In this document: one piece after another, positions 33,264 through 44,189 of the stretch
How positions within the stretch are numbered: position 1 is the stretch's first letter
Layout of the letters: each line of letters opens with the position of its first letter
Source: Isoetes taiwanensis
Lineage: Eukaryota > Streptophyta > Lycopodiopsida > Isoetales > Isoetaceae
Assembly (NCBI GenBank): GCA_021234155.1
Contig: JAJEKV010000024.1
Span: forward strand, 17,073,030 to 17,137,029
Direction: 5' to 3'
Length of the DNA stretch: 64,000 bases
The notes under the pieces: generated by a model
Databases searched by the model: none
What the model was told of the DNA's origin: nothing
The model's input: only the letters and a program-made list of their open reading frames with translations
Made by a program: the position numbers and the translations under genes

Positions 33264-34364
33264 TCATTCTAGTTGACAATTAACGTATAAATATTGTTTT
33301 GGAAGAAAGTACCTGAACTTAAAGGAGGACTTAACTACTCGGCACTCTGTTAGTTGACCGGATGATTCGTGGAATCGAACATCCCAGGTCGGAACCAAAA
33401 ATAAGCCATCCACAAAATTGGCAGGGGGGAGAAAGCACGTATATGTCTTTGGAGCTTTTCGAACTTCCTGCGCCATCTGGAATATGTTAGCAAATACCTC
33501 AAACGGTGTGAAGATTTTGAAACTCATCCTCACGCCTCCGTTTTCAGACATTCCCGCTTGCACCTCGTCAGCCAGGTATTTCTTCATTGCAATTACATTG
33601 TTCTCATTAGTCTGTGGCTTACAAAGTTCACTTAAAGGGGGCAATTCAACCGGCCTCAAGCTCGGTTTCCTGACCTTTACATTATAATCATGTCTGTAAA
33701 ACCAGATGCCTATACCCCGCAAGGTCACGACATCCATACCTTGGAAAAGGACTATTCCGATGTCTATGTGATACACGACAAGTACACTACTAATACTTTC
33801 GGCCGGAATGACATCCACGACGTCTGATAAAAATAAACCTGCACAATAAATTTGTTTGTAAACACGTGTCAACGAAAGAAATGAAAAGATAAGGAGATCA
33901 CACGACGCGAAACCTACGCAGTTAAGTAGTTGACAGATAGCTTCGCGTCGTGTGATCCGATTAAGGTGGTTACCATTTGTGGGCAATTTTGGGAAGCTGT
34001 TTTTGGTGGAGATTAGCTCTTTGGCCATATCAGAAGGGGTATATGCATGTCGTATTGTTATACTTTCCACTTTCCGGCCGCTAGAATTCAACTTGAACTC
34101 TTTTATCCTACCTATCCAATGTGTCCGCACGTCTGATCACCTTTGTCGCTTAACTCTATGCTCGCCCCTCGTTGATGGCAGCATACTCACCCACGAACCT
34201 ATTGAGACAAAACCTCCCACTTCTTCACCTTGGGAGTTCTGTAAATGAGGCAAGAACACAGAAATTATAGGAGACATGGATTGCAGATGAGGAGTGAAGG
34301 CGGAGAGGATGCACGTAGAGGCGCCAGAGTGACAGTACAAAAGTTTGGCGCCAAAATTTGACAA
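33264..34364 (-). pseudogene. BAH-domain-like protein gene with one premature stop
   Basis: The frame from 34364 contains VGGFVSIGSWVSMLPSTRGE, then a TGA at 34137-34139, then in the same frame THWIGRIKEFKLNSSGRKVE, AYTPSDM, LFLSDVVDVIPAESISSVLV and IGIWFYRHDYNVKV. The order W-V-x-x-L-P, then W-I-G-R-I-K-E, then LFLSDVVDVIPAESI resembles BAH domains of plant chromatin readers of the EBS/SHL type, which bind methylated H3 tails. No PHD finger is seen. A phase-1 intron is possible (33839-33973, GTAACC to TGTGCAG). It is also open in frame, and it holds hairpin 10. The C-terminal 120 residues are not recognised. The start codon is uncertain. Confidence 0.55.
33896..33957. repeat. Shared-stem hairpin 10
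   Basis: GATCACACGACGCGAA pairs perfectly with TTCGCGTCGTGTGATC. Unlike the others it lies inside a gene, within the candidate intron of the BAH-like gene. Confidence 0.92.
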
Positions 34365-34622
34365 GGGAGTTGGTGACGCTGACAGTAGGCGGTCAAAGTC
34401 GCCATTATTTTGGGCGGCGAAGTGACTCCCGAAAAATATGGGCCATTAAAATGGTTGCAACAAAAGCGCAGGCATCCCCTATGAAAATACGCCATGTGGA
34501 TGCCAAGTAAGCCTGCTCATCCTTCTACCTGCCAACTAATACTGACTTTCGTAAAAAAGGCGCAAACCTGATTCAATTTGGTCGTGGCGAATCTGACGTG
34601 GAAATCTTTAACCCAAGATATG

Positions 34623-34654
34623 GGCCATTTTGAGACCCCAAATCCGCCCTAATG
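34623..34654 (-). repeat. Right terminal inverted repeat of the large element
   Basis: Reverse complement of 13315-13346 with one mismatch in 32 bases, ending at the outer edge in CCCTAATG. Confidence 0.85.
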
Positions 34655-36248
34655 ATTATTGTTAATTATCTTTCGCATTATATACCATGAAGGATGCAAT
34701 TGGCAGTTTTTATGCAAATTTTAGTCAGGCATGTGCATTTGCCCAATGTCCAAATATTTCTCTTCTTTTGATCACCAGTTTAGCAAGACACCATTAGAAT
34801 AGGAGAGCATGCAATCATTAGGTTTTATGGTTGCAATAGGTCATGATGTCTATACCATCTAAATGGCTTTGATTCTTTCTGTGAATAACGTATTTTTGCA
34901 GCTAGCATGTCTGTGTGGCCTAGGATGAAGACTATGTCAGGCATGTGCATTCAATGTCCAAATATTTCTCTTCTTTTGATCACCAGTTTAGCAAGACATC
35001 ATTAGAATAGGAGAGCATGAAATCATTAGGTCTTATAGTTGCAATGGATCATGATGTCTATAACCATCTAAATGGCTTTGATTATTTCTGTGAATAACGT
35101 ATTTTTGCAGCTAGCATGTCGGATGGCCTAGGATGAAGACCATGGCGGCCAATAATATTTAGGCCTTGACAGACCCTATGCTTATGCAGATTCAAACTGA
35201 GCAAATTCTTGGTCGACGTGCTGTCTCAAAACAATTTCCAAGATGTCAATATAAACTTGGGAATTCGAATTTTAATGGACGTGTAGAATGGACGTTCTGT
35301 GTTCTCGACGTATTGATATCTACCATATCTGATAGAGACAAACCAACATTGACACCATCTTACTTGGCATAGAACACTTCGCCATTATTTTCATATAACA
35401 TTGCCATGTCAGTAGCTGTGCACAAATGCAGTGGCTGTGCACAAATGCAATCCCCCCTCAACAACTGTTTGGAGTGCAGAGTCAAGAAACACAGATGGCG
35501 GTGCATACAAATCAAGATCAACCTGATGACAATCCAGCAAAAGTAAAAAAAAAAAGGCCAACCATGTTTATCACCAACTGTAATAGTTTTCCAAACCCTT
35601 AACGTAAAAAGCATATGGGCAAAACAGGTTCCCATAACCATAATTTTGACACTTAATACATCAAACTCCTTTTCATGAGTAAGCAAGTAGACCCCTGCAT
35701 CAGCTTGATTCCCTTTGATATTTAACATAGCTACATAACCATTCAACTTAATGATGTGAATGCTTGATTCCCTTTGATATTTAACATAGCTACAGAACCA
35801 TTCAACTTAATGATGTGAATGCATGCTTCCAGAGCAACTGCAAAAAAATGAATTCCTCAATACTTGACTGTCAAACGAGCAAAATGGGCAGGACAAAAAG
35901 CCCAATGAAATCAGAAGTTATTAATCTATCTCACATTAAAGCAGTGCTCAAGGTGTTGATTTGCCTCAAATTTTGCTTCTAAAAGTGTCAAATATGAATA
36001 CGCGATTGATCGTTTAAAAGAACCATTGCTAAAAATTTTAAACAGATATTTTGTTGCACATAAAGGTACCAAATTCATTACATGATGCTGTAATGGAAGG
36101 CCATTGACACTTTGAGCAAATATAAAGTACAATAAAGACAAATATAATCTTCGGTAATCAAATAACTCTTAACCAATTTTGTGTAAGATTAAAATTGATT
36201 CGAGCTTGACCAAGTGTTCAAATTGTCCAGCGAGTCAATTTGAAAAAG
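34655..36248. other. Intergenic with two tandem duplications
   Basis: A block of about 210 bases is duplicated in tandem (about 34724-34936 and 34937-35143; both copies contain TTTAGCAAGACA and GTATTTTTGCAGCTAGCATG). A block of about 59 bases (TTGATTCCCTTTGATATTTA, then TTCAACTTAATGATGTGAAT) is duplicated at about 35704-35761 and 35762-35821. No gene recognised. Confidence 0.6.
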
Positions 36249-36253
36249 GATAT

Positions 36254-36892
36254 TGTTACGGCTCACTGCCGGCTAGGGGGAGCGGCTCGGGTTCATGCAT
36301 CGGGAAACCACATAACTCTAAGGCTTGTAAATTCCTTTATGTACCTAGGGTCTTGGTTAGATAGTTTAAATTGGCTTAGAGTTTTAAAACCATTAGCATT
36401 GTTAAATTTAAATGTTAAAGGGCGGCTGATAACGGGTCGCGAACCCGTTACAGCAGAAACCAAGCGAAATAATATCAGAGACGGCCGGATCTGTGCAAAA
36501 AGGGTCCGATCTATCCGTAAAAAGGTTGAGCCAGAGATATTTCTGGCCGATCTTTAGTTTATTGAGATTCTTCTACCTTTTAGATAGATATTTGAGCAAT
36601 AAAGGGCTATCCGGAAATAGCTTGATCCAGCCTATAAAATAACGGCTTTCATTCAATCTAAGGGAGTAGATCAGCTGTAAGCTTAGACTTGAACCTCCTG
36701 CCCGGTCATAGCTATTCCTGTCTGAGTCTGCCTTCTTAGATTTGAAGTTCTGATTGCATTTCTTATATCAGGATAACGACTTCCTGTTGAAAGTCTGAGC
36801 CCGGTTGGGTGGATAATCTCTTCTAAAGACTGAAGAGGAGTTTTCGTTAGTACTTAGTTGTTTGAATTGGATAAATTTCCTACATTGTATCA
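36254..36892 (+). repeat. 5' LTR of the Ty3/Gypsy element
   Basis: 639 bases from TGTTACGGCTCACTGCC to CATTGTATCA. A TATA-like TATAAAATAACGG near 36636 probably marks the promoter. Confidence 0.95.
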
Positions 36893-36937
36893 ATTTGGTA
36901 TCAGAGCCAGTCCGCTCTTGAACCTGTGACTGTGACG

Positions 36938-39900
36938 ATGGCGCACTGTTACAATATCTCTGAAGAACAATATCAGCAGGCCCTAAGAACTGCTGATTTC
37001 ATCGCTACCCAGATAGCATTGCCACAACCTACATCCCCTGAGGATTACCAGTACAAATTAGAGCAGATTGCCCTACTCTATGGCTTCCTTCCCAGTAATG
37101 CCCAGCCACCTCCATTACCTAGAGATCCTCCACCTGCTCATCCACCACCACCTGAAAATCCACCGCCAGAGACCGCCAACCCAGATCCTTTGATGACTGT
37201 TGAAACTGATACGCCAACTAAAAGGAATAAGGCTCCTAAATGGTTGGAAAAAGTTGATCTGCCATACTTTACTGGCGGAGCGTCTGTTAAGCCAATGCAA
37301 GTAATAAGCTTCCTGGGGATATGAGAAAAGTTCTTTGAGAGAGTTAACGCGACCGAGCAAGAGAAACTGCAAGCCATGGACACATATTTAGATGAACAAG
37401 CTCAAGTTTGGTGGCAAGGTCGCAGATTGATGCAGCCTGAAGTTAACTCATGGGCAGTTTTTCGTAGTGCATTTGAAGCTCATTACCTGCCTGCAAATTA
37501 TTATAGGATATTGCAAAAAGAATGGGACCTTGTTAAACAGGATGATGGTGAAACAGTGTCCGAATATTATATGAAATTTAGTCATCTAGGTTCACAAGTT
37601 AGGAACTTGGGTGAACACGAACTTTTAAGAAAGTTTGTGAATGGGTTAAGAGAGGACATATTTGCAGAATTAGATCTTATTGAACCAGTCAACATGGAAG
37701 ATGCAATTAAGAAAGCAGGAGCTGCAGAACGAAAGTTGAACCCCAAGGCTTGTAAGTTGGTTATATGGGAAGTAGCGCCTTCTCGTGAACAGAAAAGACC
37801 AAAGCGAGAAAAATTTGAAAATAGAAGAGATAAGAAAAATAAAAGGGGCCGTGAAGAGCGTAAAACCAGGTTTAATGGGAGAAATGGAGAACGCTCTAAT
37901 AACGGACAGAAGTCCAAACAGGAGCAGAGTAAAGGGCCAAAGACTGGATGTTATAATTATGGGGGTCCACATTATCAATCCAACTGCCCGAAGAATACAG
38001 CCCCGGCAGATAAAAATACGAAGAAAGTGCAGTTTAAAGAGCCGCCGCCTAAGGAAAGGCAAGTTGCTCAATCTCACCATGTGGAAGATAGACCCGAAAC
38101 TTCTAGGGAAGGAGAGGAAAGAAATAAAGAAAAGCTTGCAGCCATTGAGCAGGAAAAAGGGGGACTGCAAATTGCATACCTAAAGAATTTGTCAGAAGAC
38201 GATACAGGGTCTTCAGAAGCATGGCTGTTTAAAATGAAAGGTTCAGTAAAAGGTCAAGATGTGACTGTTTTACTTGATGATGGTTCAACACATGATTTTA
38301 TCTCGCAGGACTTGGTGTACAAATTAGGATTACCTATCTGTGATTTGCAAACAAAAATCACAGTGGTGCAGGGTTTGAAAGGTTCTAGGAACCAGTGTGA
38401 TAAATATGTAGTAGCTCCCATCCAAATAGGGCAGTATTTCGAAAAAAGAGTTTTGATTATGGCCCCTCTAGGAACTATGGATGTGATATTGGGAATTGGA
38501 TGGCGAGAACAGTATGATGCCCGGCCTAATTATAGGGAAAAGACAGTAACTATAATGGTTGAAGGGCAACCCTTGAAGCTGTGTACAGATTCCACATCTC
38601 AAGCTGAACCCTTACTGACATACTCAGAAGCTAAGAAGTTAATACAGGGCGAAGCTGAATCATACTTTATTTACTTGAGAAATTATGATCCGCCATCACA
38701 GGTGCCTCTCGAGTTGTACAGTTTTCTGAGACAATTCGACGATCTCTTCAAAGATGAGGAAACTTTAGATCTACCTCCTCATCGTCCAGAGGATCATGCT
38801 ATACAGTTGCAAGAAAACGCTAAACCTCCAAACAGGGCGCCTTATAGAGTCAGCCATTTTGAGAAATTAGAGCTTGAGAAACAGATAGCAGAGATGTTAG
38901 AACGACAGCTAATACGGCCAAGCTGTTCCCCTTTTGGCACACCTGTTATTCTTATCAAAAAGAAAGATAAGGGATATAGAATGTGTGTGGATTATAGAGC
39001 CCTTAATAAGTTGACTATTAAGGATAAATTTCCAGTGCCCAGAGCAGATGACCTATTTGATGAATTACGAGGTGCTTGCATATTTAGCAAAATTGATTTG
39101 AAATCAGGATATCACCAGATCTGAATAAAGGAAGAAGACATTGGTAAAACGACATTCAGAACAACTTTTGGTCATTATGAGTTCCGTGTAATGCCTTTTG
39201 GTCTGACCAATGCTCCGGCAACTTTTTGCCGTCTTATGGGGAGAGTTCTAGCATCCGTCTTAGGGAAAAGTGTTGTAGTCTTCTTTGACGATATACTTAT
39301 ATATAGTAGAACTATTGAGGAGCATAAGCAACACCTTCAACAGGTTTTTGACCTTTTGAGGCAAAATAAGTTGTTTGTTAATGAGTCCAAAAGCAGGTTC
39401 TTTATGCAAGAAGTTGGATATTTAGGTCATATCATATCCAAAGAAGGCATACGGATGGATCCCGAAAAGATTGGGGTTATTATTGATTGGCCACGGCCTG
39501 AAAACCTCAAAGACTTACGATCTTTTGTGCAGTTATGCAGTTACTATCGAAGATTTGTGAAGGATTTTGCAAAAATAACCCTTCCTCTTAGCAGGTTTTT
39601 AAAGAAAGATACCCCCTTTGTTTGGAATCTGGAAGCTGAGGAAGCTTTCCGAATTCTGAAAGAGAACATGGCAACAGAACCAGTATTAGTGCTACCTGAT
39701 TGGAATAAGCCTTTTACAGTTTGTTCGGATGCAAGTGGAAATGCTATTGGTGCAGTATTGATGCAAGATGGACATCCATTAGCTTATGTCAGCCGAATGC
39801 TCAAACCATTAGAGCAAAAGTATAGCACTTATGAAAAGGAATTGATTGCCTTAGTTCATGCCCTTAAGAAATGGAGGCATTATCTTATGGGATCTAAGTT

Positions 39901-41540
39901 TGTAGCTCACTTTGATCAGCAAAGTTTGAAACATATACAAACGCAGGATATTATCAATGTGCGGCAATTAAAACTCATTGACACTATAAAGGATTTTGAA
40001 GGGATGCAGCTTGAATATAAGCCTGGGAAGGAGAACCAGGTTGCAGATGCATTAAGTCGGATAAGTATTCAAGCTATATCTGTAGCAGAATTTGTTGATT
40101 TGGAACCTATGAAAAAAGAATATGTGAGTGATCCCTCCTTTGCTACTCCATATGCACAGGTACAAAAGGATGGAAGAGATCCTTTGGCAGAATATAGAAT
40201 TTATAATGGGTTATTACTCTACCGAAATCGTACTTGTGTTACACAAGCATACAGGTTGAAGGTTATACAGGAATGTCATGAACCTCCATATTCTGGTCAT
40301 AGAGGAATTCAAGCTACTTTGGCAACCGTTAAAAGACGTTTCTTTTGGCCAAAGCTTGAAAGGGATGTAAGAAAATATGTCGAAGCATGTCTTATTTGTC
40401 AACAAACAAAAGCTTCTACTGGTAAGCCTGCCGGATTAGTACAGCCTTTGCCTATTCCAGAAAAACCATGGAAGCATATCACCATGGATTTTATTCAAGG
40501 GTTACCAAAGACTGTTCATAAGAATGATCAAATTTGGACAGTAGTAGACAGGTTATCTAAACAGGCTCATTTTATTCCTTGTAAATCTAGCATGACTGCT
40601 CCGCAAGCAAGCAAGATTTTCTTAAAGGAAATATTTAAGGTCCATGGGATACCAGATGCAATTATAACAGATAGGGATCCCCTATTCTGTAGCAAATTTT
40701 GGGGTGGACTTATGAAAAACTTAGGCACGACTCTAAAGTTTTCCACTGCATATCATCCCCAAACGGATGGTCAGACTGAGGTTGTTAATCGAGTTATTGA
40801 AGATATGCTGAGATCTTATGTTGCTGAAAGGAAAAGCCAGTGGGGAGAATATCTTTATCTATTGGAGTTTGCCTATAATAACACGGTGCACTCAGTTACC
40901 CAAAGAACTCCTTTTGAAGTAGTATATAGATATTCTTTGGAATCTCCAATTGCGAAACTAGGTGGAGAAGTACCTGCTTCCGATGAAGCCGCTACAGACT
41001 TTGCAGATATCTTGCGAGAGGTAAAGGCGCGAATCCAGAAAAGTCAGGAATTGATGGCTTCCAAACTTGCAAAAAAACGAAAAAGGATTGCTTACAAAAA
41101 AGATCAGTGGGTTTGGATCCATCTTCCAAAGAAGCGTCTACGGAAGATGGGTAATCGGTATGTAAAACTGGCCCCTAGGTATTATGGTCCATTCCAAGTT
41201 GACGACAAAGTTGGTGAGAATGCTTATCGTTTACATTTATATGGGAAATGGAGTTTTTAATGTGGGAATACTGAAACCCTATAAGGGAAGTGAAATTTCT
41301 CCTGAGATTTTGCAGAGAATGGAGCAATCGGAACCTCCCAACATTAAAGATGATGAAGAGGTGTTGGAACCGGAGAAAATATTGACACATCAAGATAAGG
41401 AGACTAGGAGTTCCTCTTATCGAAGGTATCTCGTGAAATTTAAATTTCATCCATCCACCGATGCGGTATGGTATTCTAAGACTCAATTAAAAGAATACAA
41501 TTCCTTGGTGGAAGAATATGAGAGAACTTTGCAAGAATAA
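36938..41540 (+). pseudogene. Ty3/Gypsy Gag-Pol polyprotein, broken
   Basis: The ATG at 36938 opens Gag. A TGA at 37322-37324 and another at 39122-39124 interrupt one frame that runs to 41260. A one-base shift near 41240 places the last about 95 codons in another frame, ending at 41540. Zinc knuckle near residue 340: [13 protein letters not shown], where the second Cys is Tyr. Protease: [12 protein letters not shown] near 445. [22 protein letters not shown] and catalytic FFDDILIYS near 780. RNase H: FTVCSDASGNAIGAVL. Integrase: HHCC (GHRGIQ to CLICQQT) and DDE residues in TMDFIQG, ITDRDPLF and QTEVVNR. A chromodomain-like end (RRYLVKFKFHP) suggests a chromovirus. Both stops could derive from CGA by C-to-T change. 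Confidence 0.92.
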
Positions 41541-41886
41541 TAGGCAAAAGTTTACAGACCTTCAAACATTATATTTGGAATTCCATATTATTATATTTGC
41601 AATTACTTTATTTAAATACGCAAGTATTGCTATGCATAGTATTGTTAAATCCTTTACCAACGATTGTAAAGATGTTAAGACCTCTAACTGAATTGAGGTC
41701 ATCCCTAACGGAAAAGGGAACGAAAATCCTCTAAAGGAATTGAGGTCATTTCTAACTGAATTGAAATGAGAAAATCCGAACCTCTAAAGGAACTGAGGTT
41801 ATCGAATTAAATATCCTTAGACGAATAAGGATAGACAATTTTTCCTCGAGGTTAACGCGGACGTTTAACCTCGGGAAGGGAAGGAT

Positions 41887-42526
41887 TGTTACGGCTCACT
41901 GCCGGCTAGGGGGAGCGGCTCGGGTTCATGCATCGGGAAACCACATAACTCTAAGGCTTGTAAATTCCTTTATGTACCTAGGGTCTTGGTTAGATAGTTT
42001 AAATTGGCTTAGAGTTTTAAAACCATTAGCATTGTTAAATTTAAATGTTAAAGGGCGACTGATAACGGGTCGCGAACCCGTTACAGCAGAAACCAAGCGA
42101 AATAATATCAGAGACGGCCGGATCTGTGCAAAAAGGGTCTGATCTATCCGGAAAAAGGTTGAGCCAGAGATATTTCTGGCCGATCTTTAGTTTATTGAGA
42201 TTCTTCTACCTTTTAGATAGATATTTGTGGCAATAAAGGGCTATCCAGAAATAGCTTGATCCAGCCTATAAAATAACGGCTTTCATTCAATCTAAGGGAG
42301 TAGATCAGCTGTAAGCTTAGACTTGAACCTCCTGCCCAGTCATAGCTATTCATGTCTGAGTCTGCCTTCTTAGATTTGAAGTTCTGATTGCATTTCTTAT
42401 AACAGGATAACGACTTCCTGTTGAAAGTCCGAGCCCGGTTGGGTGGATAATCTCTTCTAAAGACTGAAGAGGAGTTTTCGTTAGTACTTAGTTGTTTGAA
42501 TTGGCTAAATTTCCTACATTGTATCA
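41887..42526 (+). repeat. 3' LTR of the Ty3/Gypsy element
   Basis: 640 bases, near-identical to the 5' LTR, followed by GATAT. Confidence 0.95.
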
Positions 42527-42531
42527 GATAT

Positions 42532-44122
42532 GTTAAGAAGAATGCTCACCAACATCACGCATGGACCACTTTGACCACAAAGAAGAAGGTTGTAACCTCA
42601 AGAGCAACGCCCGTTTGAAGGTTTGACATAGTCTCCTACGTTTACTTTGAAGCCCAAACAAAGTCTATGTTTAGATCCTCGACCACATACAAATATATAG
42701 ATCCATTTGAGAAATGCTACAGACTGTTCATTTTTCTCAAAAACAAAAAATAATGGAACAAATGGAGATTTAGCTAGGTAAACGAAGAGCTTTAACTAGA
42801 TAACATATTGACTACTTACATATTGTCGGGAATAGTGAGAAAAAAAATTGAAACTCAAAGATAGGCGCTACAGTGATGAGAATGATGGCATTTATAGGTC
42901 CATTATTAGAGTAGATTTTTTTATTGATAATCGTTAAAAGTTTAGCTTGGAAGAGTTGTTACATTCTCACTCTACACCCTGACCAGATGTTTTCATTTGT
43001 ACAGCTATGCTCTTACATTCAGAAACAGAGTTTGAAAATATGAAATTCAAGGTAAGTTTGTAGACCATCATAAAATGGATCTCCAGCGTGGTTCACCAGT
43101 GTTGTTTAATATGAAGTCAAGTTCATCATATTGAATAGATCAATTTCAAAAATATATTAAATAGAATCTTTAAGAATATAATAGTATCTCAATGGTTCTA
43201 AAAAGAGTTTGAGTACCAGCTAGAAGTAAACAATAGTTCTCTTTGATATGGTTCCAATTTCACATAAATCGGTTTTGCAGTCCGTGGCATCTGCACTTAT
43301 GACATATTCAACAAAATTTGGACTTATTCAGATTTAATAGATTACACTTCAAGAACACCATTATAAGAACATATGTATTGTGTGATTCTTCTTGATTGTT
43401 TAAGTTTTAACTATATAAGTTTTATCTTTCAATTAAAACTAATGGTTATGAAAGAATAAACTTGATTTCCAAACTAATTTTCATTTGAATCTATTTAGAA
43501 TTAGACATTTCAAGAATATAAAATTTTTAATTTGTAGTGATTTAACAGATTCAAAATTTAGCAATCATAATAATTAAATAAAATCTGATGGTTTGATAAG
43601 TGATTGACTTAAAACTATTATTAGAATTTCACAATTTACAAACTTTTACACTTTTAAGAATACTTTAAGAAAGGCTTTAAGTTGAAATTAAAAGTATATA
43701 AAGTTATTGGCTTAATAATAACTATTGAATAATTTATTATTCACGAAAGAAAATATATTGATATTTAATCAATAATAAACTATTCATTTTTTTTATTAAA
43801 CATATAAACATAATCATTTAATTAATTTCAATTTAAAACTTTCTTATTTTGAAAAGAATAGCATTTTAATTATACAGAGTTATCTTAGATAAAAATTTAA
43901 TTCTAAATAGACGAAATCGAGAATTAGCTTAAAAAGCAACTTTAAACTTTAGTAAGTATCACATTTTTTATCTAAAGATAAACAGAACAAATTATTAAAA
44001 TCAATAAGAGCTAAAAATATATATATAATATTATCATGGCATCCGTGAAATACATTTATTAGATTTAAATAAGTCTAAATTTTGTTAAATTTATCATACT
44101 TTTAGATATTCTGGCACATCCT
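42532..44122. other. Very AT-rich intergenic DNA
   Basis: No gene, RNA gene or repeat with clear ends is visible. A+T content is conspicuously high from about 43400 to 44110. Confidence 0.5.
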
Positions 44123-44189
44123 TCACGAACTCACCATCGTTGAATCTCCTCCGGCGTCCGCGAGGGCACAACCTAGGGTTAGGTTTTTG
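44123..44189 (-). pseudogene. Duplicated 5' end of RPL11, including its first coding exon
   Basis: The sequence matches 8846-8907 and on into the RPL11 leader with a few changes, in the same orientation. It carries the leader block CTCCTCCGGCGTCCGCGAGG, the ATG (44137-44135 on the minus strand) and the GTGAGT donor. The rest of the gene is absent: downstream on the minus strand is AT-rich DNA. The GC hairpin of the true locus is not copied. Its presence 35 kb away implies capture or ectopic duplication of a promoter-proximal fragment. Confidence 0.85.

Larger units (their letters stand above)
13315..34654. mobile_element. TIR-bounded, hairpin-punctuated large element of unknown class
   Basis: The left end (13315-13346) begins CATTAGGGCAGATTTGGGG and the right end (34623-34654) is its reverse complement over 32 bases with one mismatch. 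Looser matches continue inward on both sides (TTCCACGTCA, then CAGGTTTGC), so the original inverted repeat was longer. Inside are compact, mostly single-exon genes with TATA boxes and a repeated intergenic hairpin. Removing the later insertion 18315-28756 leaves about 10.9 kb. No transposase, integrase, DNA polymerase, ATPase or capsid gene is recognised. A clear target duplication is missing; at most TA flanks GGGC at each end. Candidates: an endogenous large DNA virus fragment, a Polinton-like unit, or a giant gene-carrying DNA transposon. Confidence 0.6.
36254..42526 (+). mobile_element. Complete Ty3/Gypsy retrotransposon
   Basis: The 5' LTR 36254-36892 (639 bp) and 3' LTR 41887-42526 (640 bp) run TG to CA with few differences. 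Target duplication GATAT flanks both sides (36249-36253 and 42527-42531). The primer-binding site TGGTATCAGAGCCAG at 36896-36910 matches initiator Met-tRNA. A purine tract (GGGAAGGGAAGGA) precedes the 3' LTR. The interior encodes Gag, protease, reverse transcriptase, RNase H and integrase in Ty3 order, with a chromodomain-like tail. Similar LTRs mean a recent insertion, yet the polyprotein is already broken. Confidence 0.96.

Noticed and set aside
15484-33957. Shared-stem hairpins as a CRISPR array or microRNA genes
   Set aside because: Spacing is kilobases, not tens of bases, and the stems are too short and too perfect with large loops for plant microRNA precursors.
33264-34130. A single uninterrupted 288-aa protein
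   Set aside because: The frame is open but BAH-like sequence continues upstream across a TGA and the middle 45 codons look like an intron carrying hairpin 10, so the simple ORF is misleading.
13315-34654. Assigning the element to Mutator, hAT, CACTA or Polinton
   Set aside because: No matching target duplication (9, 8, 3 or 6 bp) and no transposase, integrase, polymerase or capsid gene seen.
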